Source: DYRB01 sp963802205 (GTDB lineage Bacteria > Pseudomonadota > Gammaproteobacteria > Chromatiales > Chromatiaceae). Taken from it: a stretch of 64,000 nucleotides of DNA. Of the stretch, positions 44,871 to 54,027 are shown piece by piece. The stretch is from assembly GCA_963802205.1 (NCBI GenBank), contig CAWDHW010000019.1:1-64000 (forward strand), given 5' to 3'. The notes under the pieces were generated by a model, which was given only the letters and a program-made list of their open reading frames with translations, was not told the DNA's origin and searched no databases. Within the stretch, counting starts at the first letter, position 1; each line of letters starts with the position of its first letter. A program made the position numbers and the translations under genes.

Positions 44871-46342
44871 CTAGCCAAAGCCATCACTCGAATCCACCCG
44901 GCGCCGCCAGGTGCCAGTCTGGTGGCCGCCTGCAAGCCGATGCGCCACATTGAGCAACCGCCCCTCCTCAAAGTAGTTGCCGACGATCTGCAGCCCCACC
45001 GGCAAGCCGCCCACCGGGGCGACGGGGATGGACATGCCGGGCAGGCCGGCGAGGTTGGTGGCGATGGTGTAGATGTCGTTCAGGTACATGGCCACCGGGT
45101 CGTCGGCCTTGGAGCCCAGGGGGAAGGCGGTGGTCGGGCTGGTGGGGCCCAGGATGACGTCCACCTGCTCGAAGGCGCGGCGGAAGTCGTCGCTGATGAG
45201 GTGGCGGATCTGCTGGGCCTTGAGGTAGTAGGCGTCGTAGTAGCCGGCGGACAGGACATAGGTCCCGATCATGATGCGCCGCTGGACCTCGGCGCCGAAG
45301 CCCTCGGCGCGGCTGCGCTGGTAGAGGTCGGCCAGGTCCTTGGGCTCCGCGCAGCGGTGGCCGTAGCGCACGCCGTCGAAGCGGGCCAGGTTGGAGGAGC
45401 ACTCCGCCGGGGCGACGACGTAGTAGACCGGGACCGAGAGCGGGCTGTTGGGCAGGCTGATCTCGTGGACGCTGGCGCCGAGGCCCTCGTAGACCTTGAC
45501 GGCCTCCTGGATGGACGCCGCCACGCCCGGGTCGAGCCCCTCGCCGAAGTACTCCTTGGGCAGGCCGATGCGCAGGCCCTTGAGGTCGGCCTCGAGCCCG
45601 GCGCTGTAGTCCGGGACCGGCTCCTGGGCGCTGGTGGAGTCCTTGGGGTCGAAACCGGCCATGGCCTGGAGCAGGGGGGCGGCGTCGGCCGCGCTGCGGG
45701 TCATGATGCCGCCCTGATCCAGGCTGGAGGCGAAGGCGATCATGCCCCAGCGCGAGACCCGCCCGTAGGTGGGCTTGATGCCGGTGATGCCGCACAGGGC
45801 CGCGGGCTGGCGGATGGAGCCGCCGGTGTCGGTGGCGGTGGCGGCGGGGCAGAGCCGCGCCGCCACGGCCGCGGCCGAGCCGCCGGAGGACCCGCCCGGG
45901 ACCCGGGTCGGGTCCCAGGGGTTCTTCACCGGGCCGTAGAAGCTCGTCTCGTTGGACGAGCCCATGGCGAACTCGTCCATGTTGGTCTTGCCCAGCACCA
46001 CGGCCCCGGCGGCGGCCAGGCGCTCGACCACGGTGGCGTCGTAGGGGGCGACGAAGTTGTCGAGCATCCGCGACCCGCAGGAGGTGCGCACCCCGTTGGT
46101 GCAGAAGATGTCCTTGTGGGCGATGGGGATGCCGGTGAGGGGCCCGGCATCGCCGCGGCTCAGGGCGGCGTCGGCCTGGCGCGGCGGCGGCCAGGGCCTG
46201 CTCGGCGGTGACGGTGATGAAGGCGTTGAGCTGGGGGTCGAGGCGCTCGATCCGGTCCAGGTAGTGGCGGGTCAGCTCCAGGCTGGAGAATTCCCGGCGG
46301 CGCAGGCCCGCGGCCAGATCGGCGATGGTCTAGATTGTGCAT
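44871..46342 (-). CDS. gatA: Asp-tRNA(Asn)/Glu-tRNA(Gln) amidotransferase subunit A, frameshifted
   Basis: Amidase subunit of GatCAB. Main frame (44871-46091 and a little beyond) shows the Ser-cisSer-Lys amidase signature: AHKD region nearby, GKTNMDEFAMGSSNETS, GGSSGGSAAAVAARL and TDTGGSIRQPA. The first about 85 codons are broken twice: starting at ATG 46342 (MHNL), a one-base insertion near 46330 and another near 46180 (in GCCGCCGCCGCG) are needed to read IADLAAGLRRREFSSLELT and LAAARQADAAL. The gene should be essential, so sequence error is the likely cause. Separated from gatC by a repeat-filled 343-bp gap. Confidence 0.9.
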
Positions 46343-46414
46343 GGGGTGGAGGGCGGCTCTTTGGCGTTGCGGGTCTTGGACTCGGGCAGGGTTAACCCGC
46401 CAAAAACAATAATT

Positions 46415-46653
46415 GGCTAGGTCTGCGATACCGGTTGGCGCCGGCCCCGCTGCCTTGGTCTCTTGTCCCCCCCTTGATAAAGGGGGGTTAGGGGGGATTG
46501 GTAGCGAGCAAGCGCGGTGCCAAGGCGAAGAAATCCCCTCGGCCGCTGTTCCTGACGCGGCTCTACCTCCTCCATCCGTGGAGTCGCCTGCCCCCCTTCG
46601 AAAAGGGGGAGGAGGCTCCGTGGCTTGGGCCAGCATCTAACGCAGACATAGGC
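46415..46653. repeat. Repeat-bounded spacer between gatC and gatA (family B-like ends)
   Basis: Left end GGCTAGGTCTGCGAT and, as complement of the right end, GCCTATGTCTGCGTTAG, resemble the termini of the 1464-1609 element. Inside are two palindromic G/C tracts: CCCCCCCTTGATAAAGGGGG at 46467-46487 and CCCCCCTTCGAAAAGGGGGA at 46591-46610. No flanking duplication is visible, so the relationship is weaker than between the family A copies. Confidence 0.5.
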
Positions 46654-46685
46654 TTAGCGTTCGGGCGGAACGGACCCCGCCTGAG

Positions 46686-46973
46686 CTATTCGATGACCCT
46701 GGGTACCAGGTAGAGCCCGTCCTGGGTCTGGGGCGCGATCGCCTGAAAGTGGTCGCGCTGGTCGGGTTCGGTGGCCTGGTCCGGACGCAACCTCTGGACC
46801 ATGTGCAAGGGGTGGGCCATGGGCTCGACGCCTTGGGTGTCCACGGTCGCCATCTGCTCCATCAGGGCGAGGATGTTGGAGAGGTCCGTGCCCAGGCGGT
46901 CCTTGGCCCCCTCCGGGATGGCGAGCCGGGCGAGATGGGCGATCTTATCGACGTCGGAGCGTTCGAGGGCCAT
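46686..46973 (-). CDS. gatC: Asp-tRNA(Asn)/Glu-tRNA(Gln) amidotransferase subunit C
   Basis: 95 residues from ATG 46973 (MALERSDVDKIAHLARLAIP), which matches GatC; the longer open frame upstream is antisense to mreB. Small subunit that wraps around GatA. Conserved blocks: DLSNILALMEQMATVDTQGV and EPMAHPLHMVQRLRPD. Ends LYLVPRVIE. Divergent from mreB with 234 bp between starts. Confidence 0.95.
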   Translation of the reverse strand: MALERSDVDKIAHLARLAIPEGAKDRLGTDLSNILALMEQMATVDTQGVEPMAHPLHMVQRLRPDQATEPDQRDHFQAIAPQTQDGLYLVPRVIE

Positions 46974-47207
46974 GGGCTTGTCCGGGTGGGTCGGGTGGGG
47001 CGAAAAGAGCGGAAAAATAGCACAGCGGGGCGGGGCTGGGTACGCCTGCGCCTTGCCCGGGGAGGGGCACGTTGCTAGATTACGCGCTCTTTGTTTCCCA
47101 CTCCTCCTTCGACGCCGGCTTCGGCTCTGGCTCCAACTCTGGTGCCCCCGCTCTGCCTTGGGCCCCAGGGGCTGGCTGCCGCACACCGCATTCAGGGTAA
47201 ATTTTCG

Positions 47208-48254
47208 ATGTTTTTCAGACGTATCCGAGGGATGTTCTCCAATGATCTTTCGATCGATTTGGGGACGGCGAACACCCTGATCTATGCCCGCAACCAGGGC
47301 ATCGTCCTCAACGAGCCCTCGGTGGTGGCGATCCGTCAGGACCGCGCCGGGGGGCCCAAGTCGGTGGCGGCGGTGGGGGAGGAGGCCAAGATGATGCTCG
47401 GGCGCACGCCCCAGAACATCACCGCCATACGCCCGCTGAAGGATGGGGTCATCGCGGACTTCACCGTCACCGAACGGATGCTCCAGTATTTCATCCACAA
47501 GGTGCATGAGTCGCGCATCATCCGCCCGAGCCCGAGGGTGCTGATCTGTGTCCCCTGCGGCTCGACGCAGGTGGAGCGGCGCGCCATCAAGGAGTCCGCC
47601 GCCGGGGCTGGGGCGCGGGAGGTCTATCTCATCGAGGAGCCCATGGCGGCGGCCATCGGTGCCGGGTTGCCGGTGGACGAGGCACGCGGGTCCATGGTCA
47701 TCGACATCGGCGGCGGGACCTCCGAGGTCGCGGTGATCTCGCTCAACGGCATCGTCTACTCCAACTCGGTGCGCATCGGTGGCGACCGGTTCGACGACGC
47801 CATCATCAACTATGTCAGGCGCAACTACGGGACACTCATCGGTGAGGCGACCGCCGAGCGCATCAAGCACACCATCGGCTCGGCCTTCCCCGGGGCCGAG
47901 GTGCGCGAGATCGAGGTCAAGGGGCGTAACCTGGCCGAGGGCATACCGCGCAGCTTTACCCTGAACAGCAACGAGATCCTGGAGGCCCTGCAGGAGCCCC
48001 TGGCGGGGATCATCGGGGCCGTGCGCATGGCCCTGGAGCAGACCCCGCCGGAGTTGGGCTCCGACGTGGCCGAGCGCGGCATCGTGTTGACCGGTGGGGG
48101 GGCCCTGTTGCGGGACGTGGACCGGCTGATCGAGGACGAGACCGGGCTGCCGGTGGTGGTGGCCGATGATCCCCTGACCTGCGTCGCCCGCGGCGGTGGC
48201 AAGGCCCTGGAGATGCTCGACGGCCACGGGTTGGACCTCGTGACCACTGAGTGA
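47208..48254 (+). CDS. mreB: Rod shape-determining protein MreB
   Basis: 348 residues from ATG 47208 (MFFRRIRGMFSNDLSIDLGT), one residue more than E. coli MreB. Actin-like ATPase that organises lateral wall synthesis. Phosphate 1 loop DLGTANTL, phosphate 2 loop VIDIGGGTSEVAVI, adenosine motif IVLTGGGALLRDVD. The N-terminal amphipathic stretch tethers it to the membrane. First gene of the mreBCD-mrdAB series. Confidence 0.98.
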   Translation: MFFRRIRGMFSNDLSIDLGTANTLIYARNQGIVLNEPSVVAIRQDRAGGPKSVAAVGEEAKMMLGRTPQNITAIRPLKDGVIADFTVTERMLQYFIHKVHESRIIRPSPRVLICVPCGSTQVERRAIKESAAGAGAREVYLIEEPMAAAIGAGLPVDEARGSMVIDIGGGTSEVAVISLNGIVYSNSVRIGGDRFDDAIINYVRRNYGTLIGEATAERIKHTIGSAFPGAEVREIEVKGRNLAEGIPRSFTLNSNEILEALQEPLAGIIGAVRMALEQTPPELGSDVAERGIVLTGGGALLRDVDRLIEDETGLPVVVADDPLTCVARGGGKALEMLDGHGLDLVTTE

Positions 48255-48392
48255 CGGGGGTTTCGACCCGGTCTGGCACAGGATTCCGCGAAATGGCGCG
48301 GGCGATCGGGCCCCGCGCTTCGACGTCTTTGGTTTGGGTCCCGGCATCTCGGCGGGGACGACGGTCATGGACGATTTGCAAGGTTCGGCGGA

Positions 48393-49385
48393 ATGGGGTG
48401 CCCGGCCCTTCCCGAAAAAGAGGTCTCGGCCATCAAACCCCTGTTCCTACAAGGCACCTCGCCCACGGTGCGCCTGATGCTGGCATCGGTGCTGGCGTTT
48501 GGACTCATTGTGGCGGACCACCGCTTCCATCACCTCGATTCCCTCCGCTCGGCCCTCACCGTGGTCCTGTATCCCTTGCTCTATCTGGCCAATCTCCCCG
48601 CCAGCCTGAGCGGCGAGGTGCGTCTTCGCCTGGCCAACGAGGCGCAATTGCGCGACGAAAATACCCTTTTGCATCGCGACAATCTGGTCCTCAAGGGGAG
48701 GATGCAGCAGTTCGAGGCCATGGAGTCGGAGAACCGTCGCCTGCGCGACCTGTTGGGGTCCTCGTTCAAGATCGGCGACCGGGTCCTGGTGGCGGAACTC
48801 CTGGGGGTGAATCTCAACCCCTATCGCCAGCAGGTGGTGATCGATAAGGGCAGCACCTCCGGGGTCTACGTGGGCCAGCCGGTGCTCGATGCCAACGCCG
48901 CGATCGGGCAGGTGATTCGCGTCGATCCCCTCACCGCGACCGTGATCCTCATCACCGACGCCGACCATTCCCTGCCGGTGCAGGTCAAACGCAATGGCTT
49001 GCGCACCCTGGCGTCCGGTACCGGGATCGTCAATCGCCTGGAACTGACCCACCTGACCAACAACGCCGACATCGAGGTGGGCGACCTGCTCTATACGTCG
49101 GGTCTGGGTGGGGTCTTCCCCGGCGGTTACCCGGTGGCACGGGTGGTTGAGGTGCGGGTGGAGCCTGGCAAGCCCTTCGCCACCGTGGTTGCGGAGCCCA
49201 ACGCAGGGCTTGATCGCATCCGCGAGGTCCTGCTGGTGTGGACCCTGCCGACCACTGGGGCCCAGGCGGCCTCGGTCGGGACTCAGCCAGGGACCCAGCC
49301 GACAGCGGCTGGCGCAGGTCCGGTGGCCCCCGAGGCCAAGCCGCTGGGCGGCCACCACGGTGGGCGTACGGGTGGGCGGCCATGA
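48393..49385 (+). CDS. mreC: Rod shape-determining protein MreC
   Basis: 330 residues. An N-terminal helix (TVRLMLASVLAFGLIVADHR), a coiled coil (LANEAQLRDENTLLHRDNLV) and a periplasmic beta-barrel domain (VVIDKGSTSGVYVGQPVLD, NNADIEVGDLLYTSGLGGVF). It links cytoplasmic MreB to PBP2. ATG 48393 is the first start; about 14 residues precede the usual family N-terminus. The C-terminal 40 residues are Gly/Pro/Thr-rich and variable. Stop overlaps the mreD start (ATGA). Confidence 0.95.
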   Translation: MGCPALPEKEVSAIKPLFLQGTSPTVRLMLASVLAFGLIVADHRFHHLDSLRSALTVVLYPLLYLANLPASLSGEVRLRLANEAQLRDENTLLHRDNLVLKGRMQQFEAMESENRRLRDLLGSSFKIGDRVLVAELLGVNLNPYRQQVVIDKGSTSGVYVGQPVLDANAAIGQVIRVDPLTATVILITDADHSLPVQVKRNGLRTLASGTGIVNRLELTHLTNNADIEVGDLLYTSGLGGVFPGGYPVARVVEVRVEPGKPFATVVAEPNAGLDRIREVLLVWTLPTTGAQAASVGTQPGTQPTAAGAGPVAPEAKPLGGHHGGRTGGRP

Positions 49386-49873
49386 GCGCGTCCCAGGCAC
49401 ACCAGGGCTACAGGCTGGTGGTCACCTCCCTGGCGGTGGCCCTGGTCCTGACCCTCCTGCCCATGCCGCACTGGGCCGGGGAGTTGCGCCCTCAGTGGGT
49501 GGCCCTGACCCTGATCTACTGGTCCCTGACAGTCCCCGACCGGGTGGGGGTGTTTTGGGCCTTCGGCGCCGGGGTCTTGCTCGATGTGGTCTCGGGGAGC
49601 GTCCTCGGGCAGAACGCATTAGCCCTTTCGGTGGTGGCCTATCTGGCGCTGGAGCTGCACCAGCGCATACGCCTCTTTCCTCTGTGGCAACAGGCGATCT
49701 CGGTGTGGGTTCTGCTCCTGGTGGAGCGTCTGCTGACGGTGTGGGTCCTGGGAGCCACCGGGGCCCCGACCCCAACGTTGTGGTATTGGGTGCCCACGTT
49801 CCTCGGAATGCTGTTGTGGCCCTGGTTGTCGGTCCTCCTGCGCGACCTCTCCGGGCGCAGCTCGGGTCACTGA
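49382..49873 (+). CDS. mreD: Rod shape-determining membrane protein MreD
   Basis: 163 residues from ATG 49382, overlapping mreC by four bases. Five to six helices, including LVVTSLAVALVLTLLPMPHW, and the family core LRPQWVALTLIYWSLTVPDR, GVLLDVVSGSVLGQNALALS. Interacts with MreC and RodA. Its stop TGA overlaps the mrdA ATG. Confidence 0.95.
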   Translation: MSASQAHQGYRLVVTSLAVALVLTLLPMPHWAGELRPQWVALTLIYWSLTVPDRVGVFWAFGAGVLLDVVSGSVLGQNALALSVVAYLALELHQRIRLFPLWQQAISVWVLLLVERLLTVWVLGATGAPTPTLWYWVPTFLGMLLWPWLSVLLRDLSGRSSGH

Positions 49874-51750
49874 TGGCCATGCCGGTCGACGCACGCCTGC
49901 GATCTGCCGCGGACGACGGCCGCATTTTCACAAGGAGGGCCCTGGTGGCCGCCGTGCTGGTGATCCTGGCCTTAGGAGTGGTCCTGGGTGGCCTGACCAA
50001 ACTCCAGGTCGTCGATCACGCGCACTACACCACATTGTCCCAGGAGAATCGGGTCAAGCTCCAGCCCCTGCCGCCCACCCGCGGGCTCATTTACGACGCC
50101 AAGGGCGTCATACTCGCGGACAATTTCGCCTCCTACTCCCTGGATCTGACCCTGGGAAAGGTCGAGGACCGCGACGCCACCATCGCCGAGCTGCGCACCC
50201 TGATCGCCATCGAGGACAAGGACATCCGCCGCTTCGATCGTCTGCGCGCCCAGGGCCGACGCTTCGATCCAGTACCGCTACGGCTCAACCTCAACGAGGA
50301 GGAGGTCGCACGTATCTCCGTCAATGCCCACCGCTTCCCTGGAGTGGGCATCGGGGTGCAGCTCCTGCGCTACTACCCGCTGGGGGTCTACACGGCCCAC
50401 GTCCTGGGCTATGTCGGGCGCATCAGCGAACGCGAGATGGAGCGGCTCGACCCGGGGGCCTATAGCGGGATCAACTACATCGGCAAGGGTGGCATCGAGA
50501 AGGCCTATGAGGAGGTCTTGCGCGGCCAGGTCGGCCACCAGCAGGTGGAGGTCAATGCCAAGGGGCGCGTGCTGCGCGTGCTGGAAGACCAGTCGGCGCG
50601 TTCCGGGCGGGACCTGCACCTGTATCTGGATATTGGTCTGCAACAGGTCGCCACCGCCGCCCTTGGAGACTACCGCGGCGCCGTGGTGGCGGTGGATCCG
50701 CGCAACGGCGGGGTCCTGGCCATGGTCAGCAATCCGGGCTTTGACCCCAATCCCTTCGTCGAGGGGATCGGGACCGAGGAATATGGCGCGCTCCGCGACG
50801 ACCCGGATCACCCCCTGTTCAACCGCGCGGTGCGCGGCCAGTACCCGCCGGGCTCCACCGCCAAGCCCTTCGTCGCCCTGGGCGGGCTCGCCACCGGGAC
50901 CATCAGCTTCGGCCGTAGCAAGTTCTGCCCCGGGGCTTACCAGTTGCCGGGCAGCAGCCACAGGTACCGCGACTGGCGCAAGGGGGGGCACGGCACCGTC
51001 TCTATGGAGCAGGCCATCGTCCAGTCCTGCGACGTGTATTTCTACGACCTGGCCCATGATATGGGGATAGACCGCATGCACGACTTCCTCGCCACCTTCG
51101 GCTTTGGCGCCAGGACCGGGGTGGACGTGGCAGGGGAACTGCCGGGGCTCCTGCCGTCCCGGGCCTGGGCCGAGCGCACGCGCAAGCAGCCCTGGTTCGC
51201 CGGCGAGACGCTGATCGTCGGGATAGGTCAGGGGTCCTTCCTCGCTACACCCATACAACTCGCCGCCGCCACCGCGGCCATGGCCAGCCGGGGGCGGCTG
51301 ATCCAGCCGCGGGTAGTGCGGGCCACCAGTGCCCCCGGGGCCGGGCCCCAGGAGCCCCAGCCGCTGGTGGCGACCCAGGTCCCGGTGTCCGACAGGCACC
51401 AATGGCGCGACGTCATCGAAGGCATGACCCAGGTGGTGGAGCGGGGCACCGCCAAGCGCATCCGCACCGCCGCCTACCAGATCGCCGGCAAGACCGGCAC
51501 CGCCCAGGTCTTTACCGTGGGCCAGAAGGAGAGTTACCGGGAGAGCCAGGTCCCGGAGCGGATGCGCGATCACGCCCTGTTTGTCGCCTTTGCCCCAGTG
51601 GACGACCCGCGCATCGCCGTGGCCGTGATCGTCGAGAACGGCGGCCACGGCGGATCCGTGGCGGCGCCCATAGCCCGCAAGGTGATGGACGCCTACCTCG
51701 GTCAGACCCCGGCCGAACTGGATACGGCGGAGGCAGAGGATGGCGACTAG
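49873..51750 (+). CDS. mrdA: Penicillin-binding protein 2 (transpeptidase)
   Basis: 625 residues from ATG 49873, coupled to mreD. N-terminal anchor (ALVAAVLVILALGVVLGGLT), dimerisation/pedestal domain with RGLIYDAKGVILADN, and the transpeptidase domain: active-site serine in GQYPPGSTAKPF, SxD motif in IVQSCDVYFYDLAHDMGID, and KTGT in IAGKTGTAQVF. Cross-links peptidoglycan during elongation together with RodA. Confidence 0.97.
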   Translation: MAMPVDARLRSAADDGRIFTRRALVAAVLVILALGVVLGGLTKLQVVDHAHYTTLSQENRVKLQPLPPTRGLIYDAKGVILADNFASYSLDLTLGKVEDRDATIAELRTLIAIEDKDIRRFDRLRAQGRRFDPVPLRLNLNEEEVARISVNAHRFPGVGIGVQLLRYYPLGVYTAHVLGYVGRISEREMERLDPGAYSGINYIGKGGIEKAYEEVLRGQVGHQQVEVNAKGRVLRVLEDQSARSGRDLHLYLDIGLQQVATAALGDYRGAVVAVDPRNGGVLAMVSNPGFDPNPFVEGIGTEEYGALRDDPDHPLFNRAVRGQYPPGSTAKPFVALGGLATGTISFGRSKFCPGAYQLPGSSHRYRDWRKGGHGTVSMEQAIVQSCDVYFYDLAHDMGIDRMHDFLATFGFGARTGVDVAGELPGLLPSRAWAERTRKQPWFAGETLIVGIGQGSFLATPIQLAAATAAMASRGRLIQPRVVRATSAPGAGPQEPQPLVATQVPVSDRHQWRDVIEGMTQVVERGTAKRIRTAAYQIAGKTGTAQVFTVGQKESYRESQVPERMRDHALFVAFAPVDDPRIAVAVIVENGGHGGSVAAPIARKVMDAYLGQTPAELDTAEAEDGD

Positions 51751-52876
51751 GCCCTACAACTCGGCCCTGGACTCGGCACCAGAGGCGGATCGACCGGGGC
51801 CCTGGCAACGCCTGCACCTGGACGGCCCGCTGCTGGTAGGGATCCTGGTGCTGGGCGCCTTCGGCCTGCTGGTCCTGTTCAGTGCCACCGAGCAGGACCC
51901 GGGCAAGGAGGAGGCGCAGATGCTCCGCCTGGCCCTGGCGATGGTCGGGATGCTGGTGGTGGCGCAGATCCCGCCCCGGACCCTGCGCGGGTGGTCCGTG
52001 CCGCTGTACCTGATCGGGGTCCTGATGCTGGTGGCGGTACTGCTGGTAGGGGACATCGGCAAGGGGGCCCAGCGCTGGCTGGACCTGGGGGTGCTGCGCT
52101 TCCAGCCATCGGAACTGCTCAAGCTGGCCGTGCCCATGATGCTGGCCTGGTTCCTGTCCAGTCGCCCCCTGCCGCCGGGTACCCTGCGCATCCTGCTGGG
52201 GGCGGTGTTGATTGCGGTGCCGACCCTCCTGATCTTCAAGCAGCCGGACCTCGGGACCTCGATCCTGGTGGCGGCGTCCGGGGGCATGGTCCTGTTCCTC
52301 GCCGGGATGAGCTGGCGCCTGATCGCCGGCCTGGTGGCCCTGGCCGGCGCCCTGGCCCCGGCCCTGTGGTACCTGATGCGCGACTACCAGCGCCAGCGCG
52401 TCCTGACCTTTCTCGATCCGACCACCGACCCCCTGGGCTCCGGCTACCACATCATCCAGTCGCAGATCGCCATCGGCTCCGGCGGGGTCTACGGCAAGGG
52501 CTGGTTCAACGGGACCCAGTCCCATCTGGAGTTCCTGCCGGAGCGCACGACGGACTTTATCTTCGCCGTGCTGGGCGAAGAGTGGGGGCTGGCCGGCGCC
52601 CTGGTTCTCATGGCCATCTACCTTTTCATCATCTGGCGCGGGCTCTACATCGCGACCCAGGCGCGGGATACCTTCGGTCGGCTCCTGGCCGGCGGTCTGA
52701 CCCTGATCTTTTTCGTCTATGTCTTCGTCAATACCGGGATGGTATCCGGGCTGCTGCCCGTGGTAGGTGTGCCGCTGCCCCTGGTGAGCTATGGGGGAAC
52801 ATCCCTAGTGACCATCATGGCCGGATTCGGTATGATCATGTCTATCCATACGCACAGAAAAAGGCTTCCCGTATAG
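51740..52876 (+). CDS. mrdB: Rod-shape peptidoglycan polymerase RodA
   Basis: 378 residues; start overlaps the mrdA end by 11 bases. SEDS-family glycosyltransferase with about ten helices. Signature QRWLDLGVLRFQPSELLKLA, KQPDLGTSILVAASGGMVL, YHIIQSQIAIGSGGVYGKGW and the C-terminal VPLPLVSYGGTSLVTIM. Makes the glycan strands that PBP2 cross-links. Confidence 0.97.
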   Translation: MATRPYNSALDSAPEADRPGPWQRLHLDGPLLVGILVLGAFGLLVLFSATEQDPGKEEAQMLRLALAMVGMLVVAQIPPRTLRGWSVPLYLIGVLMLVAVLLVGDIGKGAQRWLDLGVLRFQPSELLKLAVPMMLAWFLSSRPLPPGTLRILLGAVLIAVPTLLIFKQPDLGTSILVAASGGMVLFLAGMSWRLIAGLVALAGALAPALWYLMRDYQRQRVLTFLDPTTDPLGSGYHIIQSQIAIGSGGVYGKGWFNGTQSHLEFLPERTTDFIFAVLGEEWGLAGALVLMAIYLFIIWRGLYIATQARDTFGRLLAGGLTLIFFVYVFVNTGMVSGLLPVVGVPLPLVSYGGTSLVTIMAGFGMIMSIHTHRKRLPV

Positions 52877-52877
52877 G

Positions 52878-54008
52878 ATGTTCCTCCGCTTTGCAACTAT
52901 AAAGCGTGAAGTCCGGATCGGGGCACGTTGGGAAAAGTGCTTTGGTTTCATAGGGTTTTTGGCGGCCGCATTGCTTGTGGCCACCCCTTGGACGGCCGGT
53001 CAGGCCCAGGTCCAACCGAGACCCGCCGAGCCCGTGGACTACCGTGTCGCCGCCCGTGACTTCGCCGCCGAGATGGCGCAGCGGCACGGGTTCGACCCCG
53101 TTGCCCTGACCTCGCTCATGAATCGAGCGCGTTATCGCCAGGAAATCATCGACGCCATGCGTCGCCCCTACGAGGGCAAGCCCTGGGCCGACTACCGGCC
53201 GATCTTCCTCACCCAGGCCCGCATCGTCGGCGGTACCGCCTTCTGGCAGGGGCAGGCCGACACCCTGCGCCGGGCCGAGCAGGAGTACGGCGTCCCCCCC
53301 GAGGTCATCGTCGCCATCATCGGGGTGGAGACGAGCTACGGGGGCAACCTGGGCAAGCATCGGGTGCTCGATGCCCTGACCACCCTGGGCTTCGCCTATC
53401 CGCCGCGGGCGGACTTCTTTCGGGGGGAACTGGAGCAGTTTCTCCTGCTCGCCCGGGACGAGGCCATAGACCCCGCCCTGGTCACTGGCTCCTACGCCGG
53501 GGCCGTCGGCAAGCCGCAGTTCATCCCCAGCAGTTACCGGGACTACGCGGTGGACTTCGATGGCGACGGCCGGCGCGACCTCTGGCACAGCGATGCCGAT
53601 GTGATCGGCAGCGTAGCCAATTATCTCCAGCGCCACGGTTGGCGCCGGGATGGGGAGGTCGCCCTGCCGGCCACCCTCGCGGAGGGCACTGGGGAGAATT
53701 TGACCGCGGCCGGGGTGGAAGTGGCCGGGAAGCGGCCGGTCAAACCGCAGACGCAGGCCGTCCGCCTGACGACCGCCGGGGTCAGCACCTCGGCGCCCCT
53801 GGACCCCGACACGGTGGTCACCCTGCTGCGCCTCGATGGCAGGGGGGACGACGGGGCAGAAGACGAATACTGGATCGCATTGGAGAATTTCTACGCGCTT
53901 ACCCGCTACAACCACAGCAATCTGTATGCCATGGCCGTGTATCAACTGGGCCGTGAGATCAAGGCGTTGTACTTGGCCAGGGAATCCCGGCAGGCCGCCG
54001 CACCGTGA
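52878..54008 (+). CDS. mltB: Lytic murein transglycosylase B
   Basis: 376 residues, one base after mrdB. N-terminal hydrophobic signal (CFGFIGFLAAALLVATPWTA), no convincing lipobox. Catalytic Glu in IIGVETSYGGNLGKHRVLDA; AGAVGKPQFIPSSYRDYAVD, FDGDGRRDLWHSDADVIGSV and NYLQRHGW complete the family pattern; the end contains FYALTRYNHSNLYAMAVYQL. Cleaves glycan strands with formation of 1,6-anhydromuramic ends. Confidence 0.95.
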   Translation: MFLRFATIKREVRIGARWEKCFGFIGFLAAALLVATPWTAGQAQVQPRPAEPVDYRVAARDFAAEMAQRHGFDPVALTSLMNRARYRQEIIDAMRRPYEGKPWADYRPIFLTQARIVGGTAFWQGQADTLRRAEQEYGVPPEVIVAIIGVETSYGGNLGKHRVLDALTTLGFAYPPRADFFRGELEQFLLLARDEAIDPALVTGSYAGAVGKPQFIPSSYRDYAVDFDGDGRRDLWHSDADVIGSVANYLQRHGWRRDGEVALPATLAEGTGENLTAAGVEVAGKRPVKPQTQAVRLTTAGVSTSAPLDPDTVVTLLRLDGRGDDGAEDEYWIALENFYALTRYNHSNLYAMAVYQLGREIKALYLARESRQAAAP

Positions 54009-54027
54009 CACAGGACGGGAAAAAACG

